Positions 46,251-56,600 of a stretch of DNA of 64,000 nt are shown here, piece after piece. The notes under the pieces were generated by a model. That model saw only the letters and a program-made list of their open reading frames with translations. It made no database searches and was not told the DNA's origin. The translations under genes and the position numbers were made by a program. Each line of letters opens with the position of its first letter. Within the stretch, counting starts at the first letter, position 1. Location of the stretch: assembly GCA_014529385.2 (NCBI GenBank), contig CM043956.1, forward strand, positions 89,978,721 through 90,042,720, given 5' to 3'. Source of the DNA: Adiantum capillus-veneris. Taxonomy: Eukaryota > Streptophyta > Polypodiopsida > Polypodiales > Pteridaceae.

Positions 46251-49200
46251 TCTTTTTTATGCTACACTCTCTCTTAGTCTCAATACCATGGAGTTCAACT
46301 AGACTTAAGTCAACTAATAACTACTACTTGTTGTTAAAGGTATTCTTGAAGTGTATAAGGCTTAACCAATGCTCTAGTGTAGAATGGGTATTTAGGTCTC
46401 AAGGTCTACCACTTATCCAAGCAAAGATCCATTTAGATATGGAAACCCAATTTTTCTGAATATAATGATATAGAGTGGACAAGTGGTGAATCCTGAGACC
46501 AATCCACTCATGCTACTAGGGATAATAGGTTGAACAAGTGGTGGACCTTGAATGTAAACCCCCCATGTACAAAGTATCAGGGGTTTTGGGTATTTCAATG
46601 GACTCTAGCATCTTGGAAACATGGTGGAGTTTACTTCTCTCCATGTTTCAATGGAGTCTATCTTGGATAAATGGTGGAGCATCATTATCTCCATGTTTCA
46701 ATGGAGCCTACCTTGGACAAGTGGTGCATGTTTGTTTCTCTCTATGTTTGAACAGATTTAGCTTGGACAAGTGGTGGACCTTGGAACAAAATCCCCATGT
46801 AAAACATATCATGGACATTACAAGTGGTGAGAAAAAATACCATTCAATATATAACCTTATAGGTTCGAAAAGTGGTGGACCTTACCACCCAATTATTATT
46901 AATATAATGACATAGAGTGGACAAGTGGTGAATCTTGTGACCAAACCTACTAGGAAAAGTACGTTGGACAAGTGGTGGACCTTGAATGCAAACCCCCCAT
47001 GTACAAAATATTACTCATGCTACTAGGAATAATTTGGTATTAAGGTCCATGTTTCAATGGAGCCTAGCTTGGAAAAGTGGTGGACCTTTGTTTCTCTCTA
47101 TGTTTCAATAGAATTTGCTTGGACAAGTGGTGAACCTTGGAACAAAACCCCCATGTAAAGCATGTCATGGGCATTACAAGTGGTGAGAAAAAATACCATT
47201 CAAGGTATAACCTTATAGGCTGGACAAGTGGTGGACCTTAGCACCCAATTCCTCTTATTATAATGACATATAGTGGAAAAGTGGTGAATTGTGAGACCAA
47301 ACCTACTAGGGATAATAGGTTGGAGAAATGGTTGACCTTGAATGTAAATCACCCATGTACAAAATATCATGGGTTTTGCATATTTCAATGGAGCCTAGCA
47401 TCTTGGAGACATGGTGGAACTTACTTCTCTCCATGTTTTAATGGAGCCTATCTAGGAGAAATGGTGGAGGTTCCTTCTCTCCATGTTTCAATGGAGCCTA
47501 GCTTGGACAAGTCGTGGACCTTTGTTTCTCTCTATGTTTGAGTATGGTTAGCTTGGACAAGTGGTGGATTTTGGAATGAAACTCCCATGTAAAACATATC
47601 ATGGGCATTTCAAGTGGCGAGAAAGGATACCATTTAAGATATAACCTTATAGGTTGGACAAGTGGTGGACCTTAACACAATATAATGACATAGAGTGTAC
47701 AAGTGGTGAATCTTGAAACCAAACCACTCATGCTACTAGGGATAATAGGTTAAACAAGTGGTGGGCCTTGAAATAAAACCCCCTAGAGTGTTTCAATGGA
47801 GCCTAGCTTGGAAACATGGTAAAGCTTGCTTCTCTCCATGTTTCAATGCAGCCTATCTTGGATAAATGGTGCAGCATCATTCTCTCCATGTTTCAATGGA
47901 GCCTAGCTTGGACAAGTGGTGGACCTTTGTTTCTCTCTATGTTTGAATAGAGTTATCTTGAAAAGTGGTGGACCTTGGAACCAAAAACCCCATGTAAAAC
48001 ATATCATGGGCATTACAAGTGGTGAGAAAAAATACCATTCAATATATAACCTTATAGGTTGGACAAGTGGTGGACCTTAACACCCAATTATTCTTAATAT
48101 AATGACATAGAGTGGATAAGTGGTGAAATTGGGACCAAACCTACTAGGGAAATAGGTTGGACAAGTGGTGGACCTTGAATGTAAACGCCCCATGTACAAA
48201 ATATCACTCATGCTACTAGAAATAATTTGGTATTAAGGTCCATGTTTCAATGCAGCCTAGCTTGGAAAAGTGGTGGACCTTTGTTTCTCTCTATGTTTCA
48301 ATAGATTTATCTTGGACAAGTGGTGTACCTTGGAACAAAACCCCCATGTAAATCATGTCATGGGCATTACAAGTGGTGAGAAAAAATACCATTCAAGCTA
48401 TAACATTATAGGTTGGACAAGTGGTGGACCTTAACACCTAATTCCTCTTAATATAATGACATAGAGTGGACAAGTGGTGAATCATGAGACCAAACCTACT
48501 AGGGATAATAGGTTGGACAAGTGGTGAACCTTGAATGTAAACCCCCCATGTACAAAAAATTATGGGTATTGGGTATTTCAATGGAGCCTAGCAACTTGGA
48601 GACATGGTGGAGCTTATTTCTCTCCATGTTTCAATGGAGCCTATCTAGGAGAAACAGTGGAGGTTCCTTCTCTCCATGTTTCAATGAGCCTAGCTTGGAC
48701 AAGTGGTGGACCTTTCTTTCTCTATATGTTTTAATAGAGTTAGCTTGGACAAGTGGTGGACCTTGGAATGAAACCCCCATGTAAAACATATCATGGGCAT
48801 TTCAAGTGGTGAGAAAGGATACTATTTAAAATATAACCTTATAGGCTGGACAAGTGGTGGACTTTAACACATATTTCTTCTTCATATAATGACATAGAGT
48901 GTACAAGTGGTGAATCTTGAGACCAAACCACTCTTGCTACTAGGGATAATAGGTTGGACAAGTGGTGGACCTTGAATGTAAACCCCTCATGTACAAAATT
49001 ATGGGTTTAGGGTATTTCAATGGAGCCTAGCTTGGAGACATGGTGGAGATTGCTTCTCTCAATGTTTCAATGGAACCTATCTTGGAGAAATGGTGGATCA
49101 TCCTTCTCTCCATGTTTCAATGGAGCCTATCTTGGACAAGTGGTGGACCTTTGCTTCTCTCTATGTTTTAATGGAGTTAGCTTGGACAAGTGGTGGGTCT

Positions 49201-50228
49201 TGGAACAAAACCCCTTTGTAAAACATAGCATGGACATTACAAGTGATGAGGAAAAATATCATTCAAGATATAACCTTATAGGTGGAAAAGTGGTGATGGA
49301 CCTTGACAAGTGGTGAAGGATACCATTTAAGATATACCCTTATAGGTTGGACAAGTGGTGGACCTTAACACCCAGTTATTCTTAATATAATGACATAGAG
49401 TGGATAAGTGGTGAATCTTAAGACCAAATCACTCATGCTACTAGGTATAATACGTTAGAGAAGTGGTAGACCTTGAATGTAAACACCCCATGTACAAAAT
49501 ATCATGGTTTTAGGGTGTTTCAATGGAGCCTAGAATCTCGGAGACATGGTAGATCTTGATTCTTTCCATGTTTGAATGGCACCTATCTTGGAAAAATGAT
49601 GGAGGTTACTTCTCTCCATACTTCAACGGAGCCTAGCTTTGACAAGTGGTGAACCTTTGCTTCTCTCTATGTTTGAATAGAGTTAGCTTGGACAAGTGGT
49701 GGACCTTTGCTTCTCTCTATGTTTGAATAGAGTTAGCTTGGACAAGTGGTGGACCTTGGAATGAAACCCCCGTGTAAAACATATCATGGGCATTTCAAGT
49801 GGTGAGAAAGGATACCATTTAAGATATAACCTTATAGGTTGGACAAGTGGTGGACCTTAATACATAGTTCTTCTTAATATAATGACATAGAGTGTACAAG
49901 TGGTGTATCTTGAGACCAAACCACTCGTGCTACTAGGGATCCTAGCTTGGACAAGTGGTGGACCTTGGAAAAAAGTCCCCCTGTACAACATAGATGAGTT
50001 TTTTCATGTTTTAATGGAAGAGAGATTCGACAAATGGTGGAGCTTGCTTATCTCCATGTGGATTTTAGAACTAGCTTGGACAAGTGGTGGAGCTTTGCTT
50101 TTTTACTCTTCATAATACAATGATGTATAGGTTGGTTACATGGTGAATCTTAAGGCCAAACCTCCCATCTTACTAGAGATGATAGGTTGGACAAGTGGTC
50201 AACCTTCTATCATTTCTCCATGCCTATA
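46251..50228 (+). repeat. Minisatellite block 2
   Basis: Same family and orientation as block 1. Units of about 50 bp (AGCTTGGACAAGTGGTGGACC; TCTCTCCATGTTTCAATGGAG) form longer cycles that also contain CCCCCATGTAAAACATATCA, TATAACCTTATAGGTTGGAC and TAATATAATGACATAGAGTG. A perfect 50-bp doublet (ACCTTTGCTTCTCTCTATG..) lies at about 49640-49750. Frames of 60-125 codons with WWxL/DKWW patterns arise from the roughly 51-nt periodicity and are not taken as genes. Confidence 0.88.
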
Positions 50229-50372
50229 ATTAGACAATTAGTAGAACTAGCATCTTTCTATGTTGTCTAGAGCTGAGCTTGGACAAGTAGTGGACCTTGC
50301 TACTCTCTTCCCTTGGATTATTAGTTTGAAGACTCATTATATATACTTGCTTAGATCTATATAATTACTCAT
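50229..50372 (+). other. Array boundary module, copy 2 (empty site)
   Basis: GTTGTCTAGAGCTGAGCTTG, then CTTCCCTTGGATTATTAG directly joined to TTTGAAGACTCATTATATAT. This is the uninterrupted version of the site where the three-LTR composite sits in copy 1. Confidence 0.8.
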
Positions 50373-51086
50373 TAGTTAGGTTACAAGTGGGTATGTAATT
50401 TGTTAGCCTCAAGGGACTTTGAATATTGAATAGTAAGAAAGTCAAGTGCTGGTTTGAAGATCTTTTGCTTATCTAAACTAGACTCTAACTCAATAATAAG
50501 TTTCATAAGTTCCACGAATTGTCCTATCTAGGCTCCAAAAGAGTCTTAATTGGTTTGTGCTAGATTCTAACTTCCTTGATGGGGTAGAATCCTAGAAAAA
50601 TGAGGCACTATAAGTTTTACCTTAGCTCAAATGGATTTTTCACTTAAACTCGACTGCAATTTGGCTATCTAGTCTTTGTCTCGATGGAGTTTAACACTAG
50701 ATACATAGTAGTGATATTTAAGCTTCATGTCTCTTCACTTGATCGAGATATGAGACCATACTTTCAAGGTCACCACTTGTCTTACCTAAAGACCAATGTG
50801 AGACATGGGAGCAAGAAAGCCATCCGATATTGTTTTAAGGACTATTACATAGGCAATCAATAACTTAAGTAAAGCAAAAAGACTTGGATCTTTCACAATT
50901 AATAACTTAAGTAAAGCCAAAAAGACTTGGATCTTTGACATTTTTTTTCAAACTAAAAAAGCACAATCTCATGCTAACAAAACTATAAATCACAATTGAA
51001 AGGTTTGAACAAGAAAAAGATCAACAATCTTAATAAGAAGGATACTTTTCATTTCATTTGATGATTACAAACTAAAATAAAGTCTC
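50373..51086. other. Unassigned region downstream of the FCP1-like gene
   Basis: No ORF, satellite or LTR recognised apart from a 40-bp local duplication (AATAACTTAAGTAAAGC at about 50860 and 50900). Confidence 0.4.
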
Positions 51087-51194
51087 TCAAGAAATTGATA
51101 AACAAAAAATGTAGGTGACTGCTTCATTATTTTGAGCAAAAATATCAAAATCTCTATTGATTGAGCTCCATCTAGTAGTATCCTTTGTAAGATC
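51087..51194 (-). other. Candidate terminal exon / 3' UTR of the FCP1-SAP gene
   Basis: A good splice acceptor (CCTTCTTGCAG) ends at 51195, and a donor (AAG/GTACTA) lies at 51288/51287 just after the SAP-frame stop. The exon would therefore be mostly untranslated, unless the frame upstream differs from what is seen here. Confidence 0.4.
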
Positions 51195-51287
51195 CTGCAA
51201 GAAGGAATAAAAAGAAAGATTTGTTAGATACCATGCACATGAGTGTTCAAGCATGTGTATCAAGAATATATGACATGTCACTAGTAC

Positions 51288-52488
51288 CTTAGGGTTGCTT
51301 TCTATCCAGCCTTAGAAGATTGTTCTCAGCTTTCACCTTATTTATATAAGCCTTTGCTGTGGTTGCCTTCAAAACTCCTTTTGTGTTACAACCCAATTGC
51401 CTAGCTAAAGTGGTCAATTGTGACGCCTTCATGCTTTCAATGGGTGTACGCTCCTTTGCCAAGATCTCTTGTATTTGGGCTCTTCTCATTTCATTGCGGT
51501 GGCTTGTGTCACTTGCATCTTCAATGATAGTTTCATCTCTGTCACCTTTTGCAGGTGGTATTCTTCTTGTAAAGAACACCTTAGCTGACCAAACATCATT
51601 TTTCTGCTTTCCAATACTCCATGATTTGTTTGTATTCACTATCATTTGTCACTATAGGTTGTCCATAACGATTAGAAGCAATTAAATCACGCACATCCCT
51701 TCTCTCATCAAGCTGAATCAAGTATGGCAGTAGCTCCTCCAAGAGCATATTGTCAACCATCTTCTCAGCATCAAATTGTGGTGGAAAAATGCAATTGTTT
51801 GCTGGTGAAATACATCCCTTGTAAGGAGAGTCATCAATAAGCACTGTTCTTTGTGGATCACATTCAAACCCCATGGCAATTTTGGCTAGAGGCTTGAACA
51901 TTGCCTCAACGTTTGGATTGTCGGGTCTAAACAATTTTTGAGTTTGAGCGGTGTAGCAAACATCTTGCGACCAAATTGCAAAGAAAGGCAATGTATCCTC
52001 AGCTAAGTTGTTTAGTGCTGCAAGGATTTGATACACATTATTCCTAGTAGCTGTCGACCAAATTGCAACATTAAACCTTTGTAAAATAGTCTTCAAGAAT
52101 TGGATGCAACCTGGCCTGAGTATAATATATCTTTTTGAATCCATTTGCACTGAGTTGTGGTGTGAGGATGGTTGAGGGGAACGTTTCAACAATAGACCAT
52201 TTAAATCCAATATAATTGTAAGCATGGATTTCTCAACATCTACGCTACATGACGTAGTACCAATTGGCAATAGCTCGTGAGTGGACTTTTCAGTCTCTTT
52301 TGATGTATGTTGCATTTTTGAAGCATCGATTTCTTGGTTCTCATTATTGGAAGCTTGCTCAAGTTGCACAACACTAGACTCTAGTATAGAAATATCATCC
52401 ATCTTGGGCACTTTAGAAACCATAGAATCTATGGATTCTATAGTTGTTGACTGAACCATAGGAGCATTATCCATCCCAGTTTGTGAAT
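51288..52488 (-). CDS. FCP1/NIF-like protein with C-terminal SAP-like segment; one apparent frameshift
   Basis: The exon begins after an acceptor (TTTTCTTAG) at 52489; the first Met in frame is at 52474. About 100 acidic/Ser-rich residues precede a HAD/FCP1 domain: LTIILDLNGLLLKR (D-L-N-G-L, with Asn where DxDxT has Asp), FNVAIWSTATRNNVYQI and RTVLIDDSPYKG. The frame stops just after EYWKAEK. Five A residues (minus strand, 51599-51603) immediately precede the stop. The overlapping frame goes on for about 105 codons to TAA at 51289-51291 and contains PIESMKASQLTTLARQLG..TKGVLKA, which resembles a SAP DNA-binding motif. A 1-nt slip in the A run would join the two. Plant FCP1-like relatives with DLNGLL are known to me, so the Asn may be normal for the subfamily. 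Upstream exons were not found. Role unknown; a nuclear phosphatase-like or scaffold protein is inference. Confidence 0.65.
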
Positions 52489-53130
52489 CTAAGAAAACAC
52501 ACACACAAATGGTATCTCAAAACCACTAGAATTTTATTCACCATATTTATATGTAGAACTCCTAGTAAGAAATTTATTTAAGGTAAAGTCGTTGTTAGAA
52601 TCCTTGCAACCATTTTCAGCATTCGTACACCAAACACCACTTGTCTAAAATACAATCTACTAACTCAACATTTTCCATCCTACACTTTATTAAAGATGAG
52701 TACTTAAAGTGAAAACTAAAAGCCACCCTTGTTGAGGAAACATGGATACAAGGTCCACCAAATGTCCAACCTAGACTACAAGAAAATAATTAGAGATTTG
52801 GCTTAGATTTGGATTCAAAGGCCACCACTTATTCAAGTAAGATAACTCCACTTGTTTAAGACAGTAATGTTTGAAGCCCCACCACTTGTCCAACCTAGAC
52901 ATTGATTAAATTTTGGTAAGATTTATCACAAATCTAGAGTAGAATCAAGATTCTATGGCCAAGGTAGTCAAATATGTTAGACAACACACAAAGCATAAGA
53001 GCACTCTAGATTCTCGTTGAGCATAAACTAAACAATAATCAAATGTTATATTCACTTGAGATTTCATCCATGAAAAATGAAAATGATGCATGTACTTGAG
53101 ATTTCCATCCATGTACAATACTTTACAATG
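52489..53130. other. Intergenic or intronic region with scattered satellite cores
   Basis: It contains a few satellite-like cores in block 3 orientation (about 52750-52890, CAAGGTCCACCAAATGTCC). No exon could be supported. Confidence 0.4.
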
Positions 53131-53687
53131 TCAAGTAAAGTTATAGTCAGCAAACAACTCTTCTCCTGCTTCAACTTGACAAATAGTCTCAATGCATACA
53201 TGGCCATATTCTTCTGACTTGATGTGTGAAGAGGTGCATTTATGCCAAGGTGGAAAATTTGGATCAAATGTATAGCGTACGTTGGGACAGACATTTGTAC
53301 TGTGAGAACTATTTATATAGCCCGACACGTTTCCTTCTTCTACACAACCAATAATGTATGATTGATCTTCCTCTTCTTCTATGTTTGGATCCTCTAGAAG
53401 AGAATATTTATAAGCTCTTGGAAATATTTTGCATATCTTTTTCCAGTCTTGAAATCTATACTTATGCCCTCCATAGTTTAGAATAGTCAAACCACTTTCC
53501 AGGGTAGTATGCACAAATAGCCCATAACCAGCTCCTTCAATACATGAAAGTCGCACTTCAAAATCCACACCGTTAATATGGAAAATTACATCTTTGGGAA
53601 TAGGAAAAGTTGGTGTCCCAAAAGGATCTTCATGCCAATCATAGTGTGAAATACATCTAGTTTTTATATCACTTAACTCCTTTGTGT
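53131..53687 (-). CDS. Exon 3: C-terminal SET domain
   Basis: EVRLSCIEGAGYGLFVHTTL carries the GxG box; TILNYGGHKYRF carries the YxG box; GYINSSHSTNVCPNVRY stands in for the RFxNHSxxPN signature; EVAGEELF-type ending reads VEAGEELFADYNFT, then a stop. This is a near-complete SET fold ending a few residues after the Tyr of the ELxxDY motif, with no post-SET Cys cluster. The NHS core is altered (NSSHSTN), so SAM binding is plausible but not certain. SET enzymes methylate lysines on histones or other proteins. Confidence 0.8.
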
Positions 53688-56600
53688 CTGCAAAAAGAAG
53701 AAAATATTATGCATAAAATAATGACAATATCAAAGAAAGATATCATTATTTTATAGTCCAATAGGTCCATTGTATGGAAGACTTAGAGTGCCTCTTACAT
53801 GGTGCCTCCAAGGTTTCCAAAAAATAAAATCATTGGAAAAAAAAGGCCACTGTGTCTCCAATCTATTGCCCATTTGAAGCATAGAGAGAACCAAGGTCCA
53901 CCACTTGTCCAAGCTAGACATGGAGCATTGACACAAGATCCAACACTTATCCAAGAACCCTATAGTATATGTGGTAACATGGGATGCATTGATGCAACAA
54001 AAGTAGTCTAGCCTCCTCATCCATCTCTTTTTTCTTGTAGCCTAGAGGGATTAGTTTCAAGGTCTATCACTAGTCAAAAACTACACATAGAACATTGATA
54101 CAAGGTTCCACCACATGTGAAACCTATCATCTCTAGTAGCATGGATGGTTTGATATCAAGGTTCATCGCGTGTCCTACCTATACTCTATTGTAGCATATA
54201 GATTCTGGTTTGGTGGTACTACACTTGTCCAAACTTGGCTTGTTGTTGATATCTGGAGGTAATCAAGGGTCCTCCACTTGTCCAAGTTAGGCATATAAAA
54301 CAATTGCAAGGTCCACCATGTGTACAACATATGATTGATTATAGCATGCATGGTCTTATTTCATGGGCAACCATCTTCTCTCCAACATGTGTCCAACCTC
54401 GGCTCCATTGAAGCATGGAGAGAAGCAAGGTCCACCACTTATCAAAGCTATTATTTTCTCCCAGTGCTTTCAAAACCCATAATACGTTGTACATGGGGGG
54501 GGGGATTCTTGTTTCAAGGTCCACCCCTTGGCTAAGATTGGATCCATTGAAACATAAAGAGAAGCAAGCTCTACCATTTGTCCAAGCTAGGAGCCATTGA
54601 AACATGAAAACCCCATAATATGTTGTATACGGGGGGTGTTTTTCAAGGTCTACCACTTGTCTAAGCTATGGTCCATTGGAACATGGAGAGAAGCAAAGCT
54701 CCACCACTTTTCTAAGCTAGGATCCATTGAAACATGGAGAGAAGCAAGCTCCATTGTTTGTCTAAGCTAGGCTCCATTGGAACATGGAGAAAACAAGCTC
54801 CACCACTTGCCTATTATTGCATAGAGATTCTGGTTTGAAGGTCCACCACTTGTCCAACCTTGCCTTCATGTATGGAGATAATCAAGAGTGCAATGCTTCT
54901 CTAAGCTAGGGACATAAAAGAGTTTCAAGGTCCACTACATATACGATCTATGATGGGTTGTAGCATGGGAGGTTTCATTTTAAGGTTGACCACTTCTCCA
55001 GCTCCGCTTGTCCAACCTCAGATCCATTGAAGAATGGAGAATAAAGGTGTACCAACTCTCCAAAATAGGCAAGACAATCTCTATAAAACCCATGAATTGT
55101 TAATATATGCTATGCTGTGGAGTTTTGTTTGAAGTTCCACTCCTTATCCAAGCTACAATCCATTGAAGCATGGAACTAAGTAAGATATATCTCTAGTCCA
55201 AGATAGGATCCATTGAAACATAGAGAGAATCAAGGTCCACCACTTGTCCAAGCTATGCATGGGTAATTGATATAAGGACCACTACGTTTTCACCTATACT
55301 ATGCTCTATCATGGATGGTTTCATATCCCACCAATTTTCCAACCTATTTAGTAGGTTGTATTATGGGGGTTTGGTTTCAAGGTACTTCACTTGTCTAAGG
55401 TGGGTTCCATTGAACCATGGAGAGAAACTATGTCTACCACTTGTCCGAAATATGCTCCTTTAAAACATAAAAACAAGGTCCACCACTTGTCCAAGCTAAA
55501 GTTTCTCTCCATTGAAGCATGGAGAGAAACAAGGTCTACCACCTGTCCAAAATATGCTCCATTGAAACATAAAAGCAAGGTCCACCACTTGTCCAAGCTA
55601 ATATAACAAATGGGTGTTGGTTACAAGGTGTACCACACTTGTCTAAACTAGTCTTCATGCAAGGTCTACCACATGTCCAAGCTATATGAGCTTGTTTTGA
55701 AGGTCTACCACACCTCTTGAAATTAGGATCCATGTAAGGTCCACCTTTTGTCAAGCTATGCATTAAATGAGTACTAAAACTAAGTAAATTGCAGTACTTA
55801 AATACCTTTCCAAGCTCATTAAGATTTTGGTCTCTAAGGCCGGCCACCACCACATGTCTAATCTATGCTCTAATTGATTACTTATGCTAGTTCTCAAAGT
55901 CCAAACATAAGCTCCCTTCTAGCAAGGTTAGTCTAAATTTAGGCTCCAGCACCTGTCTAAGCTAGGTTCAATTTATGAAGATCACCATTTAACCATGCTA
56001 CGATCTAATGTATCATATCAAGGGGGTATTGATAAAAGGTCCAAAACTTATTGAGTTCAAGCTCTTAAGTAATTAAGTCTTTGTTATAGTTTTAGTCTAC
56101 AGATCCACCATTCAAAAACTCAAGTAATTTACTATTTACATTCAAACCTTGAATGCTTGAGATAAAAAATACAAACTCGATCAATACTATATAAAGCAAA
56201 ATCTAACATTAAGAGTATCAAATCAGTAACAAGAAACACTAACATGCACAAGAAACTCAAAACATACGTGTCTCCATTTCCAAAAAGTCCTCCATTGACA
56301 GAGGATGGTGTTGTTGTTGTTCTTCTTCTCTTTGTGGAGAGCACTCCTCTGTAACAGGCACAATGTCGCCTGATTGCGAAGTGGATTGTTGAAGTCCAGC
56401 CCATTTTTCTATATCTTCATGAGACTTAACAAAGTCTAGCAGCATGGTCTCCACGCTTTTTGCCTCCTCCACACTATCAATTAAGCAGATAACTTCTTTT
56501 TTCTGTTGTATTCCTTCTTGTGCAACCAAGGAGCCATCACCAAAAACATCAACAAGCTTGCGGTCTTCAAAACAATATGTACGAATGTAGTGCTTGACCA

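Noticed and set aside
46538-49316. ORFs of 60-125 codons in the satellite blocks
   Set aside because: They appear once per repeat, differ only as the repeat does, and result from a period close to a multiple of three. No start context or domain supports them.
53751-55853. ORFs of 60-105 codons within intron 2 of the SET gene
   Set aside because: They consist of satellite units on either strand and do not match splice sites of the gene.
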